Source: Vombatus ursinus (taxonomy: Eukaryota; Chordata; Mammalia; Diprotodontia; Vombatidae). From it: a stretch of 64,000 nt of DNA. Shown one piece after another: positions 33,740 through 44,995 of this stretch (the stretch's first letter is position 1; every line of letters begins with the position of its first letter). Below the pieces are notes generated by a model. It searched no databases and was not told the origin of the DNA. It saw only the letters and a program-made list of their open reading frames with translations. Location: assembly GCF_900497805.2 (NCBI RefSeq), contig NW_020954610.1:27644842-27708841 (forward strand). The letters run 5' to 3'. Made by a program: the position numbers and the translations under genes.

Positions 33740-34190
33740 CATAGCTATTTTCATCAATAAAAATTATTCCTCTTTTCCATATGTTTGGCCAGTTATTTGG
33801 AAGTGATTTTGATGAACATAAACAGAGGAAAATAACACATTTAGAAGCTTGATTTGTCTGGAGCAAACAAGGCCTGTCATTTCTGGTAAGCAGAAATAAG
33901 CAAGCTATAAAATGTTGTCAAGCAGCCGACACAGGTGGATCAGTGGTTTGTGGACACTGAATCAAGTCCCCAATGATTAATAGAAGGCAAGCTAATGGAG
34001 CTCAATTGACTTTTCTCTGGCAATAGGTATCACTGTTGTCTTCTGTGAGCTTGAAATGATTGTTTCCTCTCAGAAACCACTTGAGCTGTATGGTATCCTA
34101 GAGAAAGAAATGAAGGAATTAATTGAGGAATGAAGTTGTTATCTCTTTAGTTTTCTTAAAACCCACACTAAAGCCACAAAGCAAAATTCA
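33740..34190. other. Low-repeat stretch, possible conserved non-coding element
   Basis: No repeat signature. The base composition is less AT-rich than the neighbourhood and has homeodomain-type cores (gattaat, caattgac). A guess from texture only. Confidence 0.2.
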
Positions 34191-34199
34191 GTTTTTTTA

Positions 34200-34415
34200 A
34201 TACACACATATACATATGTATATACAAAACACATAAATACACCTGTATTTATGTCCATACACATTTACTTGCATGCATATACAAAAATGTTTGTGTATGT
34301 GTATTTATGTAACCACATATGTATGCATACCATAATCTACACACATCTATACATATGTGTATGCATGTATATATCTATGTATATGTTTCCATGTATGTGT
34401 ACATGAACATACGTA
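34200..34415. repeat. Degraded (CATA)n/(TATG)n microsatellite
   Basis: Repeated acacatatacatatgtata, gtgtatgtgtatttatgta and catgtatatatctatgtata blocks. Confidence 0.8.
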
Positions 34416-34682
34416 GATTCATAGGGAGGAAAATATTCTACCACTTTAGTATGTAGAATGTTTCACACAACTGTGATGTCCATTAACAATATGGTCTAAT
34501 GTAGAGGCAGGGGTCACTAGATGGCCTAAAAACACACTTCAATGTGTTTATACAAGATTAATTCTTCATTTAAAAGATGTATTAAATCACATAACTACTT
34601 TTTGTTGATGTTGCTGGCCCTAATGTGTGGAACTTTTCCAGTTCATCAAGGAGAACATGCTCAAAGCTATGTTCTGTTTCTG

Positions 34683-34704
34683 AAAAAAAAAAAAAAAAAA
34701 AAAA
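34683..34704. repeat. (A)n homopolymer
   Basis: About 22 uninterrupted adenines with no SINE head upstream. Confidence 0.9.
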
Positions 34705-35647
34705 GCAATCTGTAGTCAGCCTGAAACCCTTTTGAAGATTTTGATTCCCCTTTTCTCTCTCTGGATTTCTTGCTCTCCTCACAACTTATGTCTATCCTTG
34801 ATTAGTAATTGTGGCTGCTTATCTACTCTATTTGTTCATTTTGTCCCAGGGTGGGGGGAATTTGGTTGTGTTTTTAATAGAAGTGTATCTTAAATACAGT
34901 GATTGAACTTAGGTGGTCATTCTCCACTCCTAACTACAGTCCCTACCAAGATTATTTTCTTCAGGTTTCAAAAACCCAAACACAGCCTAGTGCTAAATTT
35001 TGCATGAATTGTAAAGCTATTCTCTTTAGTTCTTTCTTCTTCCTCTTTTTTTTTCTACATAATTTTCTCCTACTAACCTTGAATTTATTTTCAAGAGTAT
35101 CAAGATTTATTTCAATCAAGACTTCTATTGGTTAGTATGTAAGGGTCTTTGGTTTGATTCTCAGCATAACACTGTAGTAAGTGGTCCCAGCAAGAATGAC
35201 TAGGAAAGTCACTCAGTTACCACAGTTGAGTATCCAGTAAAAAAAAAAAATGGTAGTCTATCTGTCTGTAACCTACCTCAATCAAAACATAAATGAAATA
35301 TTATGTGTGTTAAGTTCTTAGAACCAAATTTTAGAAATTGCTTTGTCAGGAAGGAACATCCAGTGGGTAACAGCCAGGTTGAGCAGAGGACTTGAACCCA
35401 AGTCACAGAAATATAATTTAAAGAAACTCTCATGTCCAATGCAATTCAATTTGATGTTATCATTTTCTTGACCTAGAAGGAACCTACAAAACTATTATAT
35501 GAGTGAGGGAAATCTGGTATAACTTTTGATTTCTTAACTTCTATTGCTATTATACAGAGAAATGGAATCCCCAGGAAGGAGCAGAGTGAATATACTCCAA
35601 AAAAACACAGTATGCCATTTTAAATCCCTATTATACCACTCTTCAAA

Positions 35648-35648
<1 letters not shown>

Positions 35649-35683
<35 letters not shown>
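35649..35683. repeat. (TG)n microsatellite
   Basis: About 17 TG units after atgta. Confidence 0.95.
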
Positions 35684-35685
<2 letters not shown>

Positions 35686-35919
35686 TGGAACAGAAGGGAG
35701 ATATATGTGTGTTTTTGAAAATGGGAAAAGATGTAGGAGAGCCCAGAAGCCCCACAAACTTTAATAAAATTATAAATGTATCAGAAGGAAAAAATGATAA
35801 AGAAAACAAAATAAAACAAAAAAAAAGGATTTAAGCTCCTTCATCCATTCTACAATTACACAGGAAGACTACCAGGAACCTGAAGATACTTGAGAGAACA
35901 CAAAAACAGTAGGCATAAA

Positions 35920-36085
35920 GCACAGCAGTGCAGAGACACCAAAAAATACAGGGCCAGACCAGTGTCCAAATGAGAGAGTAGGCAGAACATTTCCTAGACA
36001 AAGAAAATGATAGGGCCAGACCAGCATCCAGACAGTCAGGTTCTTATGCAGACTATAGCAGAGTCAAAGCAGGGTAAAATGCCAG
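35920..36085. repeat. Local two-copy repeat of unknown origin
   Basis: agggccagaccag occurs at about 35950 and 36013 with similar flanks (tgtccaaa / catccaga), a period of about 64 bp, directly left of an old L1. Not assigned to a family. Confidence 0.4.
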
Positions 36086-36089
36086 GTCA

Positions 36090-37126
36090 TGGGCAAATAA
36101 GAAATAAAATTATGTATTTTGCAGATAACATGATGCTCTATGCTATTCCTATGCTTCAGATTACAAAAAAAAGAATCAATAAATAACATTAGCAAAGTTG
36201 CGGGTTATAAAATTCTTCATAAATCATTAACATTTCTGTATATTTCCTGTAAAACCCAGCTGCTAGGATAGAAAAAAAATTTCATTCAAGATAAATATAG
36301 TATGAAACATTTAGGTATCTATCTACCATTACATAGGAACTAACTAGATATATAAAACATTATTTGAACAAATAAAGACAGACATGCATATTTTTAGAAA
36401 TAGTAATTGATCATGTTGAGGCTACATCAATATAATAAAATCTAAATATTATCTAATCTAATTTACTTACTCTGTGCTATGCCAAGCAAACTATGAAATG
36501 ATTATCAAGTGAGAAGATTTAATAGGAGAATTTTTCTAGAAAAAGTTGAATCTCAAAGGAGGTAATGATAAAAGTACCAAATATCAAACTATATTATAAA
36601 GCAATGATTATCAAAATTATTTGCTTCTATTTAAAATATAAGGAGGTTGATTAGTGAGACAGATTACATATGTGATATATAGAAGCAAACATGTATAATA
36701 CTAGCCTAATGTCTGATGAATCTAAAGATCTCAACTTCTGGGATAAGAACTTTCTGTTCACAAAAACTGCTTAGAAATTGAAACCATAATCTGAAATAAA
36801 CTAGGTTTTGAACAACACCACATACCATATACCAAGAATTCCAATGGATATTTGACCTAAATATAAAAGTTTACATCAAAAATTAAAGAAAAAGAAATGG
36901 TCTTCTCAGTCTAAAGATGGGGAAAAATTCATGAACAAACAATGGGTATAAAATATCAAAGAATATTAAAAGGGATAATTTTGATTACTGTATGTAAAAT
37001 TTTGAAAGATTTTGCACAAATAAATCCAGTGAAGAAATCCAATAAAATTAGAAGGGATACAGTTCACTGGGGGAAAATCTTTGCAGCAAATCTCTGATTA
37101 AAGTCTAATATCTAAGAAATATATTT
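36090..37126 (+). mobile_element. Old L1 ORF2 (RT to C-terminal region), first segment
   Basis: Begins at the RT catalytic region (ttttgcagataacatgatgc reads FADNMM, matching the L1 FADDM motif with one Asp changed). It continues through the RT thumb-like region and gataattttgattactgtat, caaatctctgattaaagtct. Many stops. It continues after a small repeat at 37255 and again after HAL1 copy A at 39868. Confidence 0.65.
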
Positions 37127-37250
37127 GTTGTCCTTCACGCTTGAAGAAGACCAAAATGACATCAATATTTTGGAGTCAAGGTACTATGTCCAACTGTGAC
37201 TGAATGGATCAATATGAACTCAAAAGGAAATACTAGAGGCTGGGTACAAA
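37127..37250 (+). mobile_element. Marsupial-type dispersed repeat, short copy
   Basis: tttgttgtccttcacgcttg, aagaagaccaaaatgacatc and tgactgaatggatcaatatg. Its opening block is shared with the repeat at 49848-50280. It splits the old L1. I recognise it as a recurrent marsupial repeat but cannot name it. Confidence 0.5.
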
Positions 37251-37254
37251 TAAT

Positions 37255-37366
37255 CCATATTTAAATATGTAATAAAATGAGCTATTACCTAATATTATAA
37301 ATGGTCAATGTATTTGAATAAGAAGGAATCTCATCTCTCAACAGCCATTTGAAAAAATACTCCAAA
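37255..37366 (+). mobile_element. Old L1 ORF2, second segment
   Basis: ttataaatggtcaatgtatt and catttgaaaaaatactccaa match the ORF2 stretch seen at 2815-2910. The last 16 bp (gaaaaaatactccaaa, 37351-37366) are duplicated at 39852-39867 on the far side of HAL1 copy A. Confidence 0.7.
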
Positions 37367-39851
37367 ATGAGAGACAGAGCCAAGATGGTGGAGGGAAAGC
37401 AGTGACTTGTTTGAGCTCTCCTCCAAAACCCCTCCAAATACCTATAAAAAATGGCTCTAAACAAATTCTAAAGCAGCAGAACCCACAAAAAGACAGAGTG
37501 AAACAAATTTCTAGCCCAAGACAGCCTGGATGGTTGATCAGAAAGGTGTATCACACTGGGCTTGGAGAGGAGCACAGTTTGGTGAGGGCATGCAGGCCCC
37601 AGCTTACCTGGAGCAGGCCTCAGGGGACTGAATCATGGCAGCTGTGGTGGTTTCCAGACTTCTCAACCCACAAACTCCAAAGACAACTTGGAAGGTCAGT
37701 GGGAAAAGTCTGTGAATGTTGTGAGAGAAGGAGCTAGGTCACAGCCACCCCTGATGCCGCGGCCATTTCCTGAGCTTCTGGCCCACAGACTGAGGGGAAA
37801 TCAAGTGACTGATCAGAGGGGGATTGCAGGAATCTCTTTTCCAGTGCTGAGGCAGGAATCTCTTGCTTTACCGGTGCTTGGATCTGGGAATATGAATCAC
37901 TCCCAGGCCTTGGAAGAGCTCAAAAGGGATTTTGAGAAGCAAGTAAGAGAAGTAGAGGAAAAACTGAGAGTTTTGCAAGAAAATCATGAAAAACAAGTCA
38001 ACAGCTTGCTAAAGGAGACCCAAAAAAATACTGAAGAAAATAACACCTTAAAAAATAGCCTAACCCAAATGGCAAAAGAGGTCCAAAAAGCCAATGAGGA
38101 GAAGAATGCCCTAAAAAGCAAAATTGGCCAAATGGAAAAGGAAGTCTAAAAGATTACTGAAGAAAATACTCCCTTAAAAATTAGAATAGAGCAATTGGAA
38201 GCTAGTGACTTTATGAGAAATCAAGACACTGTAAAACAAATCCAAAAGAATGAAAAATTAGAAAACAATGTGAAATATCTCATTGGAAAAACAACTGACC
38301 TGGAAAATAGATCCAGGAGAGAGAATTTAAAAATTATTGGATTATCTGAAAGCCATGATCAAAAAAACAGCCTAGACATCATCTTTCAAGAAATTATCCA
38401 GGAAAACTGCCCTGATATTTTAGAACCACATGGCAAAATAGAAATTGAAAGAATCCACCTATCACCTCCTGAAAGAGATCCCCAAAGGAAAACTCCTAGG
38501 AATATTATAGCCAAATTCCAGAGCTCGCAGGTCAAGGAGAAAATATTACAAGCAGCCAGAAAGAAACAATTCAAGTATTGTGGAAATACAATCAGGATAA
38601 CACAAGATTTAGCCGTTTCTACATTAAGGGACCCCAGGGTATGGAATATAATATTCTGGAGGTCAAAGGAGACAGGATTACAACCAAGAATCACCTACTC
38701 AGCAAAACTTAGTATAATTCTGCAGGGGAAAAAATGATCATTCAGTGAAATAGAGGACTTTCAGGCATTATTGATGAAAAGACCAGAGCTGAATAGAAAA
38801 TTTGATTTTCAAATACAAGACTCAAGTGGAACTTGAAGAGGTAAACAGGAAAAAGAAAATCATAAGAGACTTATTATGGTTGAACTGTTGACATTCCTGC
38901 ATGGAAAGATGATATTTGTAACTCGTGAGACCTTTGTCAATATTTGGGTAGTTAGAGGGAAAAAATTTTATGTGTGTATATATAGATAGATAGATACATA
39001 GATACATAAATACATAGATAGAGGTCACAGGGAGAGTTGAAGATGAAGAGGCCATATCTGGAGAATAAAATTAAGGGGTAAGAGAGGATTATACTAGAAG
39101 AAAGAGAAAGGGAGAGGTAGAATGAGGTAAATTATCTCAAAAGAAAAGGCTCTTATAGTGGAGGGGAAACAGGGGAAGGTGAGAGGGAATGAGTGAATCT
39201 TATTCTCGTAGAATTTGACTTAAGGAGGGAATAACATACACACTCAATGGGAGATGGTAATCTGTCTTACCCTACAGGAAAATGGCGGGGGGGGAAGAGG
39301 ACAAGGGAGTAGGGGGATGATAGAGAGGAGGGCAGATTGAGAAAGGGGGTAATCAGAAGCAAGTATTTCTGAAGAGGGTCAGAATCAAAAGAAAGAATAG
39401 AATAAATGGGGGTTGGGATAAGATTAAGGGAATTAGAGTTAGTTTTTCACAGCATGTCTACTATGGAAGTGTTTTGCATAACTGCACATATATACCCTAT
39501 ATTTAGTTGCTTGTCTTATCAATGAGGGCTGGTGGGGAGGGAGGAAGGAAGAAAATTTGGAACCTAAAATTTTAAAAACACATGTTTAAAAAAATGTTTT
39601 CATATGCAACTGGGAAATAAGAAGTACAGGAAATGGGGTACAGAAATCCATCACGCCCTACAGAAAAATTGAAGGGGAATGGGATAAGAGAAGCAGGGGA
39701 GAGACAGAAGAGAAAGCAGACTAGGGGAAGGGGTATTCAGAATACATGGTATCTTGGGGTGGGTGGAGGGGTGAGATGGGGTGAAAATTTGGAACTCAAA
39801 ATATTGTGGAAGTAAATGTTGAAAACAAAAAAAAAATTATCATAAAAAAAA
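37367..39851 (+). mobile_element. HAL1 copy A, nearly full length
   Basis: 5' end gagacagagccaagatggtg, 5' UTR, ORF1 to 38737, then about 1.1 kb of spacer and two 3' modules, ending in an A-rich tail. Flanked by a 16-bp duplication with 2 mismatches (37351-37366, 39852-39867). Compared with copy B it lacks about 375 bp around the ORF1 start: gatctggg is joined straight to aatatgaatca near 37888. No ORF2. Confidence 0.9.
37889..38737 (+). pseudogene. HAL1 copy A ORF1, N-terminus deleted
   Basis: Two frames. One has the coiled coil (up to 38149): NHSQALEELKRDFEKQVREV, LRVLQENHEKQVNSLLKETQ, and ends at a TAA near 38147. The second (38195-38737, 180 aa) has ENNVKYLIGKTTDLENRSRR, IEIERIHLSPPERDPQRKTP, KILQAARKKQFKYCGNTIRI and SAKLSIILQGKK. 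This is the best-preserved ORF1 RNA-binding half in the window. The normal start (MAGK-like, YFGDKEDQ) is missing. Confidence 0.8.
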
Positions 39852-39867
39852 GAAAAAACGCTCCAAA

Positions 39868-40278
39868 TCACTGAAATTAAAACAACTCTGAGGTTCATCC
39901 CACTTCGTCAAGGTGGACAAATATGACAAAGCAAATTACACTGCCTTTGTTAGAGGGCCCACAGGAAAGAGGAGCATTACTGCATTGTTAGTAAAATTGT
40001 CCATTGGCCCAGCAATTCTGTAAATCAATTTGGAATGATAACCCCAAAGTCATTAAACAATATATACCTTTTGACCTACTAGGCTTAAATACCACTAGTA
40101 GACTTAAACCCCACAGAAATAAGAGAAAGAGGAAATGAATCACATCTATGCAAAAATATTTGTAATAGCTTTTATTTTTATAACAAAGAAAAGGGAAATT
40201 AAGGGAGTTTCTGTGAATCAGGGAATGACTAAGCAAATTATGATATATTAATGCAATAAAATATTGTAGCATCTTTTT
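39868..40278 (+). mobile_element. Old L1 ORF2, third segment (C-terminus)
   Basis: caaatcactgaaattaaaac, tctgaggttcatcccacttc, accttttgacctactaggct, then aatgactaagcaaattatga: ORF2 up to the C-terminal WLSK-like region. It completes the L1 begun at 36090. Confidence 0.65.
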
Positions 40279-40289
40279 TCCAATGGTAA

Positions 40290-40385
40290 TATATACATAT
40301 ATATATATATACACACACACATATATATATATACACATACATATATATATATATATATACACACACACCTATATATATATAGGTC
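40290..40385. repeat. (TA)n/(CA)n microsatellite
   Basis: tatatatatatatacacaca and similar alternating blocks. Confidence 0.95.
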
Positions 40386-40446
40386 TTTTTTTTTCCATTG
40401 AGGGAAGAGAGCTGGCAAGCGTGAGGAATAACAAAGGGAGAGAGAG

Positions 40447-40530
40447 AAGAAGAAGAAGAAGAAGAAGAAGAAGAAGAAGAAGAAGAAGAAGAAGAAGAAG
40501 AAGAAGAAGAAGAAGAAGAAGAAGAAGAAA
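40447..40530. repeat. (GAA)n triplet repeat
   Basis: About 27 nearly perfect AAG/GAA units, 30 bp upstream of HAL1 copy B. Confidence 0.95.
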
Positions 40531-40575
40531 CAGAAAGGAGAGTGGATCATAGAAACACTTTTAAAAATGCATAGA

Positions 40576-43381
40576 GGAGGCGGAGCCAAGATGGAGGAGG
40601 GAAAGCAGTGACTTGCTTGAGCTCTCACCCAAAACCCCTCCAAATACCTATAAAAAATGGCTCCAAACAAATTCTAAAGCAGCAGAACCCATGAAAAGAC
40701 AGAGTGAAACAAATTTCCAGCCAAAGACAGCCTGAATGGTTGATCAGAAAGGTATATCGCGCTCGGCTGGGAGAAGAGTGCAGTTCAGCATGGGCATGCA
40801 TGGCCACAGCAACCCTGGAGCAGGACTCAGAGGACTGAATTGTGGGCATCTGTGGTGGTTTCCAGACTTATCAACACATGAATGCCAAAGACACCTTGGA
40901 AGGTCAGTGTAAAAAGTCTGTGATTGTGGTGAGAGAGGAGCTAGGTCTCAGCCGCAAATCTTGAGCACAGCCTGGGGCTGTGGCTGTTTCCTGAGCTCCC
41001 AGCTCACAGACTGAGGGGGAATTCAGTGGCTAATCACAGGGGGATTGCAGGGTTCTTTTTGCCAGTGCTGAGGCAGGAATCTCTTGTTTTACCGGTGCTT
41101 GGATCTGGGTCACAGTTCTGAGGGGTGGTCCTGGGGCGAGGAGGAATGCTGGTGTGGTGAAGCTTGTTGTGGCGGTGGAGAGAAAACACCTCGGCCCTTA
41201 TCATACCACCTTGGAAGAACTGAAAATTTACAGGTCCCTAGAAGTATCTCAGAAAACATCTGTACAAACCCTCAAAGCTTGGGACAGTACATTCTCCACA
41301 TTGGAAGCAGACTTTTACCTTAACAAAGAGTTTAAAACTCAAGTAATTGGCCAGGAATTATGTGTAAGCAGTGCAAAAAGAGTCAGACAGTCTTACTTTG
41401 GTGACAAAGAAGATCAAAATATACAACCAGAAGAAGACAATGAAGCCAAAGCTCCTACATCCAAGGCCTCCAAGAAGAATATGAATCAGTTCCAGGCCTT
41501 GGAAGAGCTCAAAAGGGATTTTGAGAAGCAAGTAAGAAAAGTAGAGGAAAAACTGAGAGTGATGTAAGAAAATCATGAAAAACAAGTCAACAGTGTGCTA
41601 AAGGAAACCCAAAAAAATACTGAAGAAAATAACACCTTAAAAAAATAGCCTAACCCTAATAGCAAAAGAGGCCCAAAAAGATAATGAGGAGAAAAATGCC
41701 CAAAATTGGCCAAGTGGAAAAGGAAGTCCAAAAGATTATTGAAGAAAATACTTCCTTAAAAATTAGAATAGAGCAATTGGAAGCTAGTGACTTTATGAGA
41801 AATCAAGACACTGTAAAACAAATCCAAAAGAATGAAAAATTAGAAAACAATGAGAAATATCTCATTGGAAAAACAACTGACCTGGAAAATAAATCTAGGA
41901 GAGAGAATTTAAAAATTATTGGACTATCTGAAAGCCATGATCAAAAAAAGAGCTGAGGCATCATCTTTCAAGAAATTATCCAGGAAAACTGCCCTGATAT
42001 TTTAGAACTACATGGCAAAATAGAAATTGAAAGAATCCACCTATCACCTCCTGAAAGAGATCCCCAAAGAAAAACTCCTAGGAATGTTGTAGCCAAATTC
42101 GAGAGTTCCCAGGTCAAAGAGAAAATATTACAAGCAGCCAGAAAGAAACAATTCAAGTATTGTGGAAACACAATCAGGATAACACAAGATTTAGTAGCTT
42201 CTACATTAAGGGACTGCAGGGCATGGAATATAATATTCTGGAGGGCAAAGGAGACAGGATTACAACCAAGAATAACCTACCCAGCAAAACTTAGTATAAT
42301 TCTGCAGGGGAAAAAATGGTCATTCAGTGAAATAGAGGATTTTCCAGCATTCTTGATGAAAAGACCAGAGCTGAAAAGAAAATTTGATTTTCAAATACAA
42401 GACTCAAGTGGAACATGAAGAGGTAAACAGGAAAAAGAAAATCATAAGAGACTTATTATGGTTGAACTGTTGACATTCCTGCATGGAAAGATGATATTTG
42501 TGACTCATGAGACCTTTGTTAGTATTAGGGTAGTTGGAGGGGAAAAAAATTAGATGTACCTATATATAGATATAGATAGGGCACAAGGTGAGTTGAAAAT
42601 GAAGGGGTCATACCTGGAGAACAAAATTAAGGAGTGAGAGATGATTGTACTAAGAGAAGGAGAAAGGGAGAGGTAGAATGACGTAAATTATCTCACAAAA
42701 AAAACAGAAAAGAAAAGGAATGAGTGAATCTTATTCTCATAGAATTTGACTTAAGTATGGAATAACATACAAACTCAATTGGGTATGGAAATCTGTCTTA
42801 CCCTACAGGAAAATGTGGGGGGGAGGGGACCAGAGAGTAGGGGGATGATAGAGAGGAGGGCAGATTGGGAAAGTGGGTAATCAGAAGCAAATACTTCTGA
42901 GGAGGGCCAGGGTCAAAAGAAAGAGTAGAATAAATGGGGGCATGGGATAGGATTAAGGGAAATAGAGTTAGTTTTTCACAGCATGTCCACTATGGAGGTG
43001 TTTTGCATAACTACACATACATAACCTATATTTAGTTGCTTGCCTTGTCAATGAGGGTGGGTGGGGAGGGAGGAAGGGAGAAAATTTGGAACCCAAAGTT
43101 TTAAAAACACATGTTTAAAAAAATGTTTTCATATGCAACTGGGAAATAAGAAATACAGGAAATGGGGTACAGAAATCCATCCTGCCCTACAGAAAAATTG
43201 AAGGGGAAGGGGATAAGAGAAGGACAGGGAGAGGTAGAAGGTAAGGCAGACTAGGGGAAGGGGCATTTAGAATGCATGCCGTCTTGGGGTGAGTGGAGGG
43301 GCGAGATGCGGTGAAAATTTGGAACTCGAAATCTTGTGGAAGTAAATGCTGAAAACAAAAAAAAAATAAATAAAATTACCA
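40576..43381 (+). mobile_element. HAL1 copy B, full length
   Basis: 5' end ggaggcggagccaagatgga; 5' UTR to about 41350; ORF1 about 41350-42360; spacer; two 3' modules; A-rich tail. Flanked by taaaaatgcataga (40562-40575) and taaaaacgcataga (43382-43395), one mismatch. 2.8 kb, the most complete HAL1 here, and without ORF2. Its target-site duplication differs from copy A, so it is an independent insertion. Confidence 0.92.
41350..42360 (+). pseudogene. HAL1 copy B ORF1
   Basis: Pieces read SYFGDKEDQNIQPEEDNEAK, APTSKASKKNMNQFQALEEL and KRDFEKQVRKVEEKLRVM (coiled coil, frame ends at 41567), then EQLEASDFMRNQDTVKQIQK and LIGKTTDLENKSRRENLK (41684-41956). The C-terminal domain follows in another frame (antisense-readable at 41968-42171; KYCGNTIRITQDL). 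Several stops and shifts. Sampled over 120 bp around 38221/41801 it is about 97% identical to copy A. Confidence 0.8.
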
Positions 43382-43395
43382 TAAAAACGCATAGA

Positions 43396-44010
43396 AGATA
43401 AAAGATGAGAAGGCAGAATAAAATATACATAAACAGGATAGCTTTTATAGTTCCATGTTGTTATTAGATACTTCAAGGAAAAATGAGCTGCATTTAAGAA
43501 AGATTTGCAGTTTTATATGCAATACTCTTTCTTCTACTGGTATTTGAAAATACTCATTTAATTTTCTGTTAAATTCAGCACAAAATGGATATTTAAGAAA
43601 GAAAATTAATAATTTCTGAGATAAACATATGCCAATAAAGCTAAAATAATTTGAGCGAAGGCACAATAGGAAGAGAAAAAAATACCATGGTTTGTTTTTT
43701 GTTTTTTTTTTCCTAGTGACTTCCCTTCTCTTTTTAATATACCATAGGGACAGAATCTAAATGATCCAATCTCCCATTGTAGTGCTTTTTGATGTGCTAT
43801 TTTCAGTTTCTGCTTTCATGTTATTTTAGACTGTGGAGGAACCTGGGAATGTGCCCTAGTCTATCATTAAATGGAGGAGAACAACAACAACAACAACAAT
43901 CACATCTTTATAAACCTTCACAGGTTATAAAGGGCTTTCCTTTGTAACTTTTGATTTCTTAATTTTTCAGGGCTCTTCACAAGAATAATCTGTTACTGGG
44001 TAGTCTTTTA
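43396..44010. other. Single-copy sequence, no gene
   Basis: Only a short (CAA)n run (about 43882-43899) and a T-rich stretch near 43700 stand out. Confidence 0.45.
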
Positions 44011-44014
44011 TGAA

Positions 44015-44210
44015 CTGAAAAGGAAAAAGAAACAGTAGAACCAAAAGAAAGATATACAAAATGACTACAATAATAAGGATGCAACAACACTAAAAGGCAC
44101 ATGGACTTTAATTAAGTAAAATGACCGATATTGGTTCCAGAGGAGTACATCTCCCCTTCCTCGTTTTCGACAGAGGTAAAGAGCAACTAGTATGGAAAGT
44201 TGACTCTTGC
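44015..44210 (+). mobile_element. Old L1 3' end
   Basis: gaaacagtagaaccaaaaga, caaaatgactacaataataa and ccagaggagtacatctcccc follow the order of the older L1 C-terminus and 3' UTR whose antisense lies at 26270-26800. Confidence 0.5.
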
Positions 44211-44394
44211 TTTCAAACTCATCCACTGTGCCTAGGTTCTACCACAATGCTTCTCTTTGATTCAAAGGAGGATTTTATGAAGAATTGGGTCAGTACGTTT
44301 ATAAGTACCTGTGGTATATAAAAAAAAAACTTCAATTGATCACAACCAGTAGCAGCAAAAGAATTACATATTACAAGGAGAGACTGTTACAATG

Positions 44395-44525
44395 CAGTAA
44401 AATAGAAAAATCCCTGAAATGGGGCTCTAAATACCTAGATTTGAGTCCTTCTTATTACCTGTGTGATCTTGGGCAAGTTATTTGACCTCCATTTCCTCTT
44501 CGGTAAAATATGGATAATACTTTTT
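44395..44525 (+). mobile_element. CORE-SINE fragment
   Basis: atttgagtccttcttattac, ctgtgtgatcttgggcaagt, catttcctcttcggtaaaat. Confidence 0.65.
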
Positions 44526-44639
44526 ATGCTTTTTTTTTAAATTCTATGCTACTATAGTAAAATAAATTATACCTGACTTTAGTCAAAATACTTCTGAAAT
44601 CCTCTCACCCTTGTACGTTTTTTTTCAGAAAGAGGAGGG

Positions 44640-44995
44640 AAAGCATTTATTAAGGGTTTGCTATGTGGCAGACATTGTGCTAAAACCTTTACAAATATTT
44701 CATTTAATCCTCACAACTAAAAGGAAATATGAATAAAAGTAATGATCATGGTAATAATAACTAGCATTTAAATAGCTTTTAAGGTTTTGCAAGTGCTTTA
44801 CATGTGTTATTTCATATGATCCTCACAACAACCCTGTGAGATAGGTGCTATTACAGATGAGGAAACTGAGGCTTAAAGGCTACATGACTTCACCAAGGTC
44901 ACATATCTAATAAGCATCTAAGGTAGGATTTCAACTCAAGCCTTTCTGACTCCAAGATTATCACTCTGCCCACTTCAATGCTTATTTGCCTCTTT
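44640..44995 (-). mobile_element. CORE-SINEs, one partial and one near full length
   Basis: 44640-44730 is a 3' fragment (agcatttattaagggtttgc). 44755-44995 is a near-complete copy: tcctcacaacaaccctgtga, agatgaggaaactgaggctt, caccaaggtcacatatctaa, tcaactcaagcctttctgac. Confidence 0.75.

Noticed and set aside
35145-35255. Possible tRNA-derived SINE (ggtttgattctcagc then an A-run)
   Set aside because: Only a B-box-like phrase and an A tail; no A-box, no flanking duplication, no second copy.
35534-35834. Open frames on both strands with Thr-His or Val-Cys repeats
   Set aside because: Read-through of the (TG)n microsatellite.
40248-40670. 140-residue minus-strand frame with a long poly-Phe run, and its plus-strand Arg-rich counterpart
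   Set aside because: Both are translations of the (GAA)n and (TA)n/(CA)n microsatellites; no protein family.
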